A stretch of 44,254 nt of DNA. Origin: Chlamydiota bacterium. GTDB taxonomy: Bacteria; Chlamydiota; Chlamydiia; Chlamydiales; Parachlamydiaceae. A program made the translations under genes and the position numbers. Below the pieces are notes generated by a model. That model had not been told where the DNA came from and ran no database searches. It saw nothing but the letters and a program-made list of their open reading frames with translations. Below, piece by piece: positions 9,620 through 17,782 of this stretch. Position 1 is the first letter of the stretch; every line of letters starts with the position of its first letter. The DNA lies in the NCBI GenBank assembly GCA_013286645.1, contig JABDFJ010000015.1, positions 1 to 44,254 of the forward strand, given 5' to 3'.

Positions 9620-10933
9620 ATGACAGAAGCGATAGCGAGTCTCAACGAGAAGACAACGACCAGAGAATTTTTACTTCAAGTTCACAAAATTCATGAACAA
9701 CTGCTCGATGCGTTGGATTATTTCAAAGTTGAGGCTTTAAAAGATGATGAAACGGCTTTAAGGACTTATCTCGCCGAAGAAATTGATAAAGTCATTGCTA
9801 AGATGAAAGTTGCGCCTCCTGAGGAAGAACGCAAAAGCTTAGCAGGGGCGGTCCTGGATGAAGTGCTTGGTTTTGGTCCCATCGAGCCCTTGCTGAGAGA
9901 TAAAGCTGTCACCGACATCTTTGTCAATGGGGCCGAAGCCACCTATGTCGAAATGCGTGGGCGGGTCCAAAAAACAAATGTCCGTTTTTTAAATGATGAG
10001 CATATCTTGCGTTTGGTGCACAGAGTAGCCTCTAAATCAGGGCGCCATCTTGATTTGGGTTCGCCTTATTTTGATGCCCAACTGCCTGATGGAAGTCGAA
10101 TTCATGCCATTATCCCCCCTTTAGCCATTGATGGCATCAAAGTTTCTATCCGAAAATACTCCTTTCAGAAACTTGACCTGTTTAGCTTAGTGACTGGTGG
10201 AAGTCTCAATGAAGATATGGCCAAATTTCTGCAGATTGCCGTCAAAGCGCGTTTCAATATCGCCATCTGTGGAGGTACGGGATCGGGTAAGACAACGTTG
10301 ATGAATTCGCTGTTAACTTCGATTCCTCACGGTGAAAGGATGATTACGATTGAAGATACACCAGAACTTGAACCATCACACCACCATGCGGTGCGCTTGT
10401 TAACGCGACTGCCCAACCCCGAAGGAAAAGGCGGAGTGTCACTAGCAGATTTGATGATTAATGCGCTGCGGATGCGCCCAGATCGAGTGATCTTAGGAGA
10501 GTTGCGAGGTTCTGAAGCCTTTAACTTACTGCACGCCATGAATACGGGGCAAGACGGCACGATGGCCACTTTGCATGCTAGTGGTACGGAAGAGGTGATT
10601 TCTCGTTTGCTCAACATGATTTTAATGGCGCGTTATGCCCTTTCAGCAGAAAGCGTGCGTCAACAGATTGCAGGTGCTTTGGATCTCATTATCTACGTTA
10701 CACGTCTTGTAGATGGCTCGAGGCGAGTGATGACAATATCACAAGTAGCTACCACAGAAGAAGGTGATGTAAAAATTGAAGATCTTTTCCGCTTTAATAT
10801 TGAAAAAATTACCGAAGAAGAATTGATCGGCAAATTTGTAAAATTTCCAACTCCAGCCACCAAAAGAATTGCCAATAAACTGACCGTATCGGGATTGTCG
10901 AAAGAATATCAAGCCATTTTCGATGGTGTCTAG
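9620..10933 (+). CDS. cpaF: Tad pilus assembly ATPase CpaF/TadA
   Basis: A 437-residue hexameric secretion ATPase of the type II/IV secretion superfamily, CpaF branch. Visible: the N-terminal domain with FGPIEPLLRDKAVTDIFVNG (about 86-104), Walker A GGTGSGKTT (218-226), the Asp box MITIEDTPELE (about 242-252), Walker B VILGELRGSEA (about 291-301) and the His box GTMATLHASG (about 313-322). It would power Flp pilin assembly at the inner membrane. The stop is 22 nt before the TadB-TadC gene on the same strand, so a two-gene operon is likely. The 9409-9619 gap to the divergent secretin gene must hold both promoters; it is AT-rich and I could not pin boxes with confidence. Confidence 0.95.
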   Translation: MTEAIASLNEKTTTREFLLQVHKIHEQLLDALDYFKVEALKDDETALRTYLAEEIDKVIAKMKVAPPEEERKSLAGAVLDEVLGFGPIEPLLRDKAVTDIFVNGAEATYVEMRGRVQKTNVRFLNDEHILRLVHRVASKSGRHLDLGSPYFDAQLPDGSRIHAIIPPLAIDGIKVSIRKYSFQKLDLFSLVTGGSLNEDMAKFLQIAVKARFNIAICGGTGSGKTTLMNSLLTSIPHGERMITIEDTPELEPSHHHAVRLLTRLPNPEGKGGVSLADLMINALRMRPDRVILGELRGSEAFNLLHAMNTGQDGTMATLHASGTEEVISRLLNMILMARYALSAESVRQQIAGALDLIIYVTRLVDGSRRVMTISQVATTEEGDVKIEDLFRFNIEKITEEELIGKFVKFPTPATKRIANKLTVSGLSKEYQAIFDGV

Positions 10934-10955
10934 AACCATATTGATGGATTAGAAA

Positions 10956-12494
10956 ATGTTAAAAAGCAAAGCTAAAACCCCTGATTCCCTACGTCCTAGC
11001 GATAACGCAGGAAAGGCTGAAGAATCGCTGATTGGCGCTTTGGTAAACGACTTTTTAATTACGCCAAGTTTTTTTGACACACTCACCTATGTCAATATTT
11101 TTATATTTTATGTCGTAGTGCTCTTATACATTGCCAATTTTCAGCTAACTTTTTGGTCTGCACTACTCTATATTCCACTTCTTTTTCTTCTAAATATATT
11201 GCGCAAATCACGCCAAGAAAAAGAACGACTGGAAATAGCCCACACGATCCCTTTTTTCGCCGATGCTATGTCGAATGCCCTATCTGTGGGTGAAACTCTA
11301 GAACAAGCTTTTATTCAAGCTTCCTTCTATCTGAAAGGTAGGATAAAAAACGAATTCCAAAAATTAGCCTTAAAACATACGTTAGGCAAAAATCTCGATG
11401 TTCTTTTGAGAACGGTAGATGCTAAATTTCCTAATACTGGATTGCTATATCTTATCTCTCTTTTGAACTCCTACAGTGAACTTGGCGTGGGGATTAGTCC
11501 GCTTCTCAAAAGAATCGCACTCGTCCTTACAACACGGGAAAAAGCCGAAGAAAAAATTCGTTCGATTTTAGCGGGCGGCAGCCATTATGCCTGGTTGACG
11601 GTGTTTATCTTTTTGTTGATTTTTTTGGCGCTGGGTTTTTTATTGAAAGATCAGCTCAAATACTTAGTGTCCCCCCAATTAAAGCCGATATTTATATTTC
11701 TGGTGATATGGATGGCTGTCGGGATTTTGATAGTGACTCGTATTACCTCATTGGATTATACACGCTCTTCTTCCATGAAACCCTATGTGACCCATTTTTT
11801 TAGCTTAAGAACACTATCTCATGAAGAAATGTTAAAGTATTCTGGCATTAAGTGGGTGTGGTGGAAAACACAACTCTATGAATATGGACCTGTATTTGTA
11901 GGATTTGTGTTTGCCTATCTTGTTTCCGGCTTTAGTGAAGACTTTTTTGCCATCTTGATAAGTTTTGGTGTTGGCTATGGCATTGCCAAAATGTTAGAAA
12001 ATTACATCATCAGTGGTTTTGTCGAAGACCAACTAATCAACACTATTGAGACCTTTCCTGAAATTTTGCAAATATTCATCATCGGTTTAAATTCAGGGTT
12101 GAATAACTATTTGGCCTTTCAGTTTGCCATGAATGCCATTAAAGGAAATACGCCAAAAATATTAGAAGAAGAACTTTGCCGCACTAAACATGCGCAAGAA
12201 TGTTCCGAAGACCCCGCAAGAACCTGGCATCGCCTGGCACAAAGAATACCTTTCGAAATTGTAGTTGATTTTGCTGAAATTATGGCAATAGCACCCATGC
12301 ACGGCGCATCTATTTTGAATTCTATTATTGAAATGACGGATAGCTATCAGGGCAAAAAACTACTTCTAATAGAAAAAAAAGCCACTCAAATCGGTCAATT
12401 TATTATTCCGATTATTATTATTGCCTTCTTCCCATTATTTTTGTTCTTTGTATTTGCACCTATGATTTCCAAAATTACATCTTTTGTAACATAG
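10956..12494 (+). CDS. Tad pilus inner-membrane platform protein, TadB-TadC fusion
   Basis: A 512-residue polytopic membrane protein containing two T2SSF/TadB-like cytosolic domains. The first lies at about 85-205 (IAHTIPFFADAMSNALSVGETLEQAF) and is followed by two membrane segments; the second lies at about 365-480 (LINTIETFPEILQIFIIGL, then FAEIMAIAPMHGASILNSII), followed by a final membrane segment. TadB and TadC are normally two adjacent genes of about 300 residues each, so this reads as their fusion. The product would form the platform on which CpaF works. Co-oriented with cpaF; ends at a strong bidirectional terminator. Confidence 0.88.
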   Translation: MLKSKAKTPDSLRPSDNAGKAEESLIGALVNDFLITPSFFDTLTYVNIFIFYVVVLLYIANFQLTFWSALLYIPLLFLLNILRKSRQEKERLEIAHTIPFFADAMSNALSVGETLEQAFIQASFYLKGRIKNEFQKLALKHTLGKNLDVLLRTVDAKFPNTGLLYLISLLNSYSELGVGISPLLKRIALVLTTREKAEEKIRSILAGGSHYAWLTVFIFLLIFLALGFLLKDQLKYLVSPQLKPIFIFLVIWMAVGILIVTRITSLDYTRSSSMKPYVTHFFSLRTLSHEEMLKYSGIKWVWWKTQLYEYGPVFVGFVFAYLVSGFSEDFFAILISFGVGYGIAKMLENYIISGFVEDQLINTIETFPEILQIFIIGLNSGLNNYLAFQFAMNAIKGNTPKILEEELCRTKHAQECSEDPARTWHRLAQRIPFEIVVDFAEIMAIAPMHGASILNSIIEMTDSYQGKKLLLIEKKATQIGQFIIPIIIIAFFPLFLFFVFAPMISKITSFVT

Positions 12495-12504
12495 GAACTA
12501 GATC

Positions 12505-12568
12505 GGTAGGGGTTTTATTTTCTTGTAATGGTTTCCCATTTACAAGAAAACAAACCTACCTTTTTTTT
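12505..12568. terminator. Bidirectional intrinsic terminator between tadBC and flp
   Basis: The left arm starts GGTAGGGGTTTTATTTTC and ends CTTGTAA; the right arm is TTTACAAGAAAACAAACCTACC (12539-12560), paired with small mismatches and followed by eight T at 12561-12568. On the other strand the stem is followed by A/T-rich sequence reading away from the pilin gene. It would serve the two convergent genes, tadBC (+) and the pilin (-). Confidence 0.8.
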
Positions 12569-12569
12569 A

Positions 12570-12725
12570 TTATGGTAGTGCAGTAGTTACGCTTGAGAAT
12601 ACAGCTCCGATCTTTGTACCCAGTGGGGTCAATAAAGCTGCTGCTGCAATAGAGATCAAGCCTGCGATTAGCACATACTCAATCATCGTTGCACCCTTAA
12701 TATTGTTTAAATCATGGTTTGTCAT
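12570..12725 (-). CDS. flp: Flp/Fap-type pilin (51 aa)
   Basis: A small gene, too short for many gene callers. The 51-residue product is a typical Flp prepilin: a short leader MTNHDLNNIKG, a cleavage site Gly11-Ala12 followed by Thr-Met-Ile-Glu-Tyr (the conserved Glu at mature position 5 and Tyr at 6), then a hydrophobic helix VLIAGLISIAAAALL and a short tail. Family Flp pilins are about 50-75 residues, so length fits. The start has a strong AAGGAGG at 12732-12738 (complement). It lies in the middle of the Tad genes on the opposite strand, with its own candidate promoter and shared terminator, consistent with separate high-level expression of the major subunit. Confidence 0.92.
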   Translation of the reverse strand: MTNHDLNNIKGATMIEYVLIAGLISIAAAALLTPLGTKIGAVFSSVTTALP

Positions 12726-12790
12726 ATAACCTCCTTAGATAAACCAATTAGTTACTAATAAAATCTATTTATAATCCTTCCAAACCTCCC

Positions 12791-12810
12791 ATAACCTATC
12801 TTTAGGTTAT
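12791..12810. promoter_or_regulatory. 20-bp palindrome in the flp leader
   Basis: ATAACCT at 12791-12797 is the reverse complement of AGGTTAT at 12804-12810, with 6 bases between. It sits downstream of the candidate -10 and about 65 bp upstream of the pilin start, so it could be an operator or a leader hairpin. Function is inferred from position only. Confidence 0.35.
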
Positions 12811-12822
12811 TATCTACAATGT

Positions 12823-12850
12823 ATTATACCATATAGTTATTTTTTTACAA
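12823..12850 (-). promoter_or_regulatory. Candidate sigma70-type promoter for flp
   Basis: Read on the minus strand: TTGTAA (complement of 12845-12850), a 16-bp spacer, then a perfect TATAAT (complement of 12823-12828). The -10 lies about 97 bp upstream of the pilin ATG. No experimental support. Confidence 0.5.
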
Positions 12851-12929
12851 ACATTTTTATACACCTCCCTGGGAGATTAGGAGTGCTTAAAAGTTCATGT
12901 ATTTTTTCAAAAACTCTTTAAACTATGGG

Positions 12930-13231
12930 TCATCACAAATTAGAGTACCGCACTTTTTGAACGCGAAGGTCGCGAAGCAGGCGAAGGCAACGCGAAGATT
13001 TTTCTTCTATGTATGCTCTTACAAATTCACGAAGCTCAATTTCTTTCTTATTTAAAATTAACAAGATTTTCAGCAGGATTATTGATTAATTTCAAGGAGA
13101 GAATGGTCAAAGATGATCTCAGAAGATTTGTCTTGAGCATGTACTTCAATAAATAAAAACTTTCTTCGCGTTATCTTCGCTTACTTCGCGACCTTCGCGT
13201 TCAAAAAGTGCGGTACTCTAATTTGTGATGA
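12930..13231. repeat. Inverted-repeat element with GxxExxY relic (copy 1)
   Basis: About 300 bp bounded by long inverted repeats. The left arm TCATCACAAATTAGAGTACC at 12930-12949 continues through CGAAGGTCGCGAAG, and the complement occurs at the right end, finishing at 13231. Arms contain GCGAAG-type repeats (GCGAAGCAGGCGAAGGC). The core carries the 3' remnant of a GxxExxY gene on the + strand. A related, more decayed copy is at 25474-25684 and a single arm at 22652-22722. Apart from the pilin promoter and this element, I see nothing else in 12726-13304. Confidence 0.85.
13013..13156 (+). pseudogene. GxxExxY family protein, 3' remnant
   Basis: An open frame of 47 codons reading MLLQIHEAQFLSYLKL..., then GLLINF, then DDLRRFVL before the stop. 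This matches the conserved C-terminal end of GxxExxY proteins (HEAQ...YLK...GLLINF...RFVL), a nuclease-fold family of about 120-130 residues with unknown role. The first two thirds, including the GxxExxY motif itself, are missing, so this is a relic. It occupies the core of an inverted-repeat element. Confidence 0.75.
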
Positions 13232-13304
13232 GCCTAAAATATGATGTGTTTTAATTTCGGAATTCCCCCTATAATGCCAATTCTAAATCACCGAGGCTAA
13301 AATC

Positions 13305-14114
13305 ATGACTTTTTTCAATGTCTTATTGGCTATCTGCATTGGCGCTTTTGTAGGGAAATTCATAGCCATGGTGGGGTATTATCTTCCTAAAATACTTCTT
13401 GAAGGCTGTGATAAAGGCAAAGAGCCACGCGATATTTTTAAATGGTTTTTTCAAAAACCATTCTGTCTGCAATGCAAGCATCCCTTCGCAGGCTGCTCAG
13501 GATTGCCAATTATCGGATATTATACATTGCAAGGCAAATGCCCGAACTGCACATTTTCACAGCGTAGAGGTTTTATTTTAGAACTCTGTGTAGCCGCTAT
13601 CTTTGGGACCTTGACGCTCTTTGCGGGTGTTAATCTTCCCTTGATTTTTGTGTTGCTAGCGCTCTGCTTATTGATGTGCTGTTTCTTAACAGATTTGGAT
13701 CATATGATCTTACCTAACCAATTAACCTTAGCACTCACATGGCTGGGACTCATTGGATCGCTTTTCCCTGTGTTTTTAAGCCCCCAAGAGGCTATTGCTG
13801 GCGCCGTCGGCGGCTATGGAATCTTCTGGCTGTTGAATGAAATCTATCGCTTTTTCCGCCATAGGGAAGGAATGTATCCAGGTGATTTCAAGCTAAATGC
13901 CGCCATTGGGGCGTGCATCGGTCTAAAACTACTACTTCCCGTGTTAGCCATTTCCTTAATGCTGCTTTTTGTCATCACCCTCGTGCGCGTATTAGGCGCC
14001 AAAAAACCCCAAACAGAAAGTGTACTGTACAAAGAAGTGGCCTACGGCTGCTACCTCTCAGCAGTGACTATGGTCACCCTTGTGCTGCTGCTGTTTGGTG
14101 TCATAACACCCTAA
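13305..14114 (+). CDS. Prepilin peptidase / N-methyltransferase (PilD/GspO type, A24 family)
   Basis: A 269-residue polytopic inner-membrane aspartic protease. The N-terminal part keeps the zinc-binding CxxC pairs (CLQCKHPF and CPNCTFSQRRG) of the two-domain PilD form; Tad loci often use shorter forms lacking it. The first catalytic Asp is in LTDLDHMILPNQLT (about residue 129-131). The second lies in GMYPGDFKLNAA (about 191), which departs from the usual GxGDxK by having Pro before GD. It would cleave Flp, TadE and TadG leaders. Its stop faces TadG with an 8-bp gap. A plausible TATAAT lies at 13269-13275. Whether it also serves a type II system elsewhere cannot be seen. Confidence 0.9.
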   Translation: MTFFNVLLAICIGAFVGKFIAMVGYYLPKILLEGCDKGKEPRDIFKWFFQKPFCLQCKHPFAGCSGLPIIGYYTLQGKCPNCTFSQRRGFILELCVAAIFGTLTLFAGVNLPLIFVLLALCLLMCCFLTDLDHMILPNQLTLALTWLGLIGSLFPVFLSPQEAIAGAVGGYGIFWLLNEIYRFFRHREGMYPGDFKLNAAIGACIGLKLLLPVLAISLMLLFVITLVRVLGAKKPQTESVLYKEVAYGCYLSAVTMVTLVLLLFGVITP

Positions 14115-14122
14115 AAAAGAGC

Positions 14123-15151
14123 TTATTTTGCCAAGGTAGGAGGAGTGTATACACCATAATTGGGGCCCCCAGGGATACCATCTGGAATTTTAAGGTTATT
14201 GGTAAATTGCACCTCGACAATCTTGGAACTTCCCCCCAATGCTAAAATAATATGCAGGGCGGCAAAAGCCACGATCGGTTGCATCGTACCTGGAGAGGAA
14301 TTTGCTACCACTGCCACAATCACGTTTACATTGACAGCCACATGACTATACACGTCGGCTTTCACACCTGTGGATAACCACACGTTCTGTCCAATTTGCA
14401 AAGGCGTTGGATTACCGTTTGTGAGGAGGTTGATAATAGAGGGGGAATCATTCACTTGTTGCAGAAAAGTCGACCATCCACCTTGGGGTCCCGAATTGAT
14501 ATTAAAAATATATGGTTGGCCCGTTAAAGGATTGATTTTGGGGGAATTCGTTGTGCTATCCCAGTAGGAATTATACGTCCCTTGCGCCATGGCGATAGGG
14601 AAAAGATCACCCGCATTCACCGTAGAGGGCGACCCCACCACCGCCACGGCTGTGGCACTTAAGTTAACAGTGCTGTAGCCAAAAACGGACCCAAAATACA
14701 ATTTTACAGCTCCTCCGTTATTGCCTGCTGATTTAGAAACCGTGACTTTGACAGCAGGTACATCGCCGGTGCCTGGAGTGGAATTTGTGGATTTAAGCGT
14801 AGCGCTCGTCATATTCCAATACCCCGTGATAACGGTCCCTTGACTCAGCGCGACCTTTTCAACAGAATTTTTGGGAAGATAGCTGGTGGCTTGGGTTTGA
14901 GCCTGGCTCCAATTGGGCACACCTGCAACCGCAGGATATAAATAAGCAGCTCCACTCAGAGCTGTCGCATCAGCCGCATTTTGTAGCTGATTTCGAACAA
15001 TCATCACATGCCCTATATCTACCGACAAAGCTGTAAAGGTAACCAAAACCATGGTCATAAGAGCGACCATGATCGAGACTTGTCCCCGTTGATTTTTTAG
15101 GTGCTTGGGAAATGCCGGATCATTCTGTCGGAAATCTTCATGCTTATTCAT
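14123..15151 (-). CDS. TadG-like pilus assembly protein
   Basis: A 342-residue protein with a short cytosolic N-terminus, then RGQVSIMVALMTMVLVTFTALSVDIGHVMIVRNQLQNAADATALSGA (split here by description: the membrane helix ends at about residue 47 and is followed by the NAADAxALSGA motif). That N-terminal block is diagnostic of TadG/'Flp pilus-assembly TadE/G-like' proteins. The rest is predicted extracytoplasmic, Ser/Thr/Asn-rich and without a von Willebrand domain that I could recognise. The ATG overlaps the end of the upstream TadE gene by 8 nt, implying translational coupling. In Tad systems these minor proteins start or stabilise pili. Confidence 0.82.
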   Translation of the reverse strand: MNKHEDFRQNDPAFPKHLKNQRGQVSIMVALMTMVLVTFTALSVDIGHVMIVRNQLQNAADATALSGAAYLYPAVAGVPNWSQAQTQATSYLPKNSVEKVALSQGTVITGYWNMTSATLKSTNSTPGTGDVPAVKVTVSKSAGNNGGAVKLYFGSVFGYSTVNLSATAVAVVGSPSTVNAGDLFPIAMAQGTYNSYWDSTTNSPKINPLTGQPYIFNINSGPQGGWSTFLQQVNDSPSIINLLTNGNPTPLQIGQNVWLSTGVKADVYSHVAVNVNVIVAVVANSSPGTMQPIVAFAALHIILALGGSSKIVEVQFTNNLKIPDGIPGGPNYGVYTPPTLAK

Positions 15152-15569
15152 ATGACATCACCGTTGTTGCGCTCAAGTTATAGGTGGGAAGATGATTGAT
15201 AAAATAATGGAGAACCAAATCAGTATAAGTATAATTGACGGTTACCGTTAGGGTCGCCTTTGATACCGGAGGTGTTGTAGAAGGGGTCGCGGTAACAGTA
15301 GCTGTAGCTGGTGTTTTACTGAAGGAGACAAGGTGATTCGTGCAATAAGTTTGCGTATAGGAGATCACCGCTGATGTACTAGCATAAGTGGGCTGGCGCA
15401 CTACCACGCCGTACCTTGCCCCTTCCCTACTGGCATTAGTAATGATGGCTTTATCATAGAGCAAAAGACTCAAATCGATGATTCCTACAATTAGCAGCAT
15501 CAAAATAGGCAATACTAAAGCAAATTCTAAGAGAGAGGCCCCGGATGGTCTTTTCATTTTTTTTTCCAT
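15144..15569 (-). CDS. TadE-like pseudopilin
   Basis: A protein of about 141 residues with a prepilin-like start, KRPSGASLLEFALVLPILML, containing a Gly-Ala junction, the conserved Glu, and a hydrophobic helix up to about residue 40, then the TadE-type motif YDKAIITNASREGARYGV. The family consists of minor pseudopilins processed by the prepilin peptidase. The frame opens upstream at a TTG (15596), but ATG codons at 15569 and 15557 are better starts; 15569 is chosen without a strong ribosome-binding site to decide. Overlaps tadG by 8 nt and is divergent from the gene at 15681. Confidence 0.85.
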   Translation of the reverse strand: MEKKMKRPSGASLLEFALVLPILMLLIVGIIDLSLLLYDKAIITNASREGARYGVVVRQPTYASTSAVISYTQTYCTNHLVSFSKTPATATVTATPSTTPPVSKATLTVTVNYTYTDLVLHYFINHLPTYNLSATTVMSYE

Positions 15570-15680
15570 GGTGTTGTCCAAAAATTCCCACTTCAATTAT
15601 TTCTTTCAATCTATATGATCTGCTTAATTCACTACAAGCAGACATGTATAAATATTTTTACACAGTAAAAAGGAAGGCAT

Positions 15681-16133
15681 ATGAAAAAATATCTACTGCT
15701 GGGCGGATACGCGATCTTTACTCTTTTAACAACCTTAGATGCTGCAGATGAGAGCTATTCAGCCCCCACTGAACATGATGGCGTCAAAAGTAGATACACA
15801 GTTAAATTTGTTAAAGATCCCGATCTTGGAATTATTTTAACTGACGGCTTTGGTAGAACCCTTTATACTTCTACGGCAGATCAAAATGGCATTAGCGCTT
15901 GTGATGATCAATGTAGCTCAACATGGCGGCCTTTAGAAGCCTCGGCTGACCGGATTTCGGCACCTTCAGCGCTACAAGGCTATTTAGGTGTAATCAAACG
16001 CGAAGATGGCAAATTACAAGTCACCTATAACCAAAAGCCCCTTTATTACTATGAGAAAGATACGAAGCCCGGTGAAGCCAACGGACAGCAAAAAGATCAT
16101 CAGTGGTTTGTCGTTAATCCGAGCGTTAACTAG
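15681..16133 (+). CDS. Secreted Y-x4-D repeat protein (lipoprotein_15 / COG4315-like)
   Basis: A 150-residue exported protein. Residues 1-21 form a signal peptide (MKKYLLLGGYAIFTLLTTLDA), with no lipobox Cys, so it is probably soluble and periplasmic. Two copies of the Y-x4-D motif follow: LYTSTAD with an ISACDDQCSSTWRPL segment (two Cys, possibly a disulfide), and LYYYEKDTKPGEANGQ near the end, closing with WFVV. This is the pattern of the 'secreted repeat with Y-X4-D motif' family, whose function is unknown. A ribosome-binding site AGGAAGG lies at 15671-15677. Sits downstream of the divergent Tad genes but no functional link is visible. Confidence 0.8.
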   Translation: MKKYLLLGGYAIFTLLTTLDAADESYSAPTEHDGVKSRYTVKFVKDPDLGIILTDGFGRTLYTSTADQNGISACDDQCSSTWRPLEASADRISAPSALQGYLGVIKREDGKLQVTYNQKPLYYYEKDTKPGEANGQQKDHQWFVVNPSVN

Positions 16134-16152
16134 ATCAATATATCCCTTTTTT

Positions 16153-17715
16153 ATGTCTGTGACAACGCGTATCGCCATTTTTAGTTTAACTCTACTGATT
16201 CACATACACGCATCAGCCGCAGAATCCACCTCCCCTTCCACATATAAACTTAAAGCCCTCTACAACAGCCTCGATCCCACCTCCATTTCACAACACCTAG
16301 CCTTCTACGAATTATACAAGGATCGCACTGAAGGGCAACAAGCGCTCCATGATGTTTATCGACTGCTTAGTGGAGACAATGTCAGCACCAACACCAGTAT
16401 CAATTTACCTAAGGCACTCTCGACTTCCATCCAAGCGATCGTTGGCCTCGTCAATAAACATCCAAGCGATAGCTCCGTCGAGCTTGCTGAATATGAACTT
16501 ACCACCATCGACAAATGGGCGCAGCACCTCCCCAATAGAAGACTCAGCGGCTCAAGAGCCACAAGCGAAGACGATGTATTAAAAATCCCTGCTGTGCAAA
16601 TCGATCTTGCCCGTGGCTTACTCCTCTCACAATTAGGCCACACCCCAGAAGCTCTGCGAAAAATCCGCAGCTACGAGGCGATGATTGATTTGATGGCCCT
16701 GCAGATTCTGACGCGCATCTCCTTTAACGACTCGCCCACTGTTAAAATCCGCGCTATCAATCACTATATCTTTGAAGAAATGGGCTTTCGCTTCCCTCCC
16801 CACTCTGTTTATGCTAAAGACATCGATCTATATACTTTTTTGCCTTCCGTGCTCGATTCACACCGTGGCGTATGCCTCGGCGTATCCATCTTATATCTAT
16901 GCCTCGCACAGCGCCTAAATCTCGATTTAGAAATTGTCATCCCTCCTGGCCACATCTTCGTGCGCTGGCGCAAAGGGGACCAAATCATTAATATAGAAAC
17001 GACAGCTCGGGGCATTAATCTGCCCTCAGAAGAATATTTGGGTGTCGACTTACGCAGCCTGCCTGAATGTGATATTAAAGAAACCATTGGCATGGCGCAC
17101 CTCAACCAAGCTTCTGTCTACTGGGAAACAGAACAGTATGACAAAGCTATGACTTCCTATGAAAAGGCCCTGTTATATATGCCACAAAGCAAACACCTCA
17201 CAGCCCTCATGGGACTCACAGCTATTTTGCAAGGCGATGCAGACAAAGGCAAACTTTTGCTGCAACAAGTAGAAAACTACCTCCCCGAGCATGCTGTATC
17301 AAAAGACACTACCGCCGAGGACTACCTAAAAGGAGCTGTAGGAAAAGAAGGGATTAAAGCCGTTTTTATGCATGTGGATAAAACCCGTGATTCACTTATG
17401 CAAAAACGACAGGCCCTAGAAACGGCATTAAAAAGTTTTCCTCATTATCGCGAGGGATTATTTAGTCTTGCCGGCACCTGGCTGCAACTTCACCGTACCG
17501 ATGAAGCCTTGAAAGCCTTACAGCGGTATCATGCTATCGATCCTAGTAATGCTTCTGTCGAATATTATTTGGCGGCCCTCTATGCCGAGCGTTTAGATTA
17601 CAATCTAGCCTGGCAACATCTGCGCACAGCCGAACGACTTGTCAAATTGCGCCAACACGATCCCGAAGCCCTTACCACCTTAAGACAGGAACTTGCCAAG
17701 CTCTGTCCCGAATGA
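16153..17715 (+). CDS. SirB1-like transglutaminase-fold protein with TPR repeats
   Basis: A 520-residue exported protein when started at the ATG at 16153; the frame extends upstream into the previous gene, but a hydrophobic signal segment (IAIFSLTLLIHIHASA) directly follows this ATG. The middle (about residues 180-300) is like the SirB1/transglutaminase-core-2 family: FNDSPTVKIRAINHYIFEEMGF, then HRGVCLGVSILYLCLAQRL with the nucleophile-position Cys, and PPGHIFVRW with the His. The C-terminal part (about 310-510) has TPR-like helical repeats (ASVYWETEQYDKAMTSYEKA; AGTWLQLHRTDEALKALQRY). Activity of SirB1-type domains is not established. It has TPR content like TadD, but the transglutaminase domain argues against that role. 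Confidence 0.75.
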   Translation: MSVTTRIAIFSLTLLIHIHASAAESTSPSTYKLKALYNSLDPTSISQHLAFYELYKDRTEGQQALHDVYRLLSGDNVSTNTSINLPKALSTSIQAIVGLVNKHPSDSSVELAEYELTTIDKWAQHLPNRRLSGSRATSEDDVLKIPAVQIDLARGLLLSQLGHTPEALRKIRSYEAMIDLMALQILTRISFNDSPTVKIRAINHYIFEEMGFRFPPHSVYAKDIDLYTFLPSVLDSHRGVCLGVSILYLCLAQRLNLDLEIVIPPGHIFVRWRKGDQIINIETTARGINLPSEEYLGVDLRSLPECDIKETIGMAHLNQASVYWETEQYDKAMTSYEKALLYMPQSKHLTALMGLTAILQGDADKGKLLLQQVENYLPEHAVSKDTTAEDYLKGAVGKEGIKAVFMHVDKTRDSLMQKRQALETALKSFPHYREGLFSLAGTWLQLHRTDEALKALQRYHAIDPSNASVEYYLAALYAERLDYNLAWQHLRTAERLVKLRQHDPEALTTLRQELAKLCPE

Positions 17716-17782
17716 ATTTCACTTCAGTAAAATAGTATTTTTATTCTATAGTTTTGTTCCACTTGCAACAATGAGGGTATCT

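Noticed and set aside
12881-13750. CIRCE-like half sites (GAGTGCTTAA near 12890, TTAGCACTC near 13729)
   Set aside because: The halves are over 800 bp apart, one lies inside a coding region, and neither has its partner at 9-bp spacing.
16006-16152. Upstream start of the transglutaminase/TPR gene
   Set aside because: It would overlap the preceding gene by 128 bp, and the signal peptide follows the ATG at 16153.
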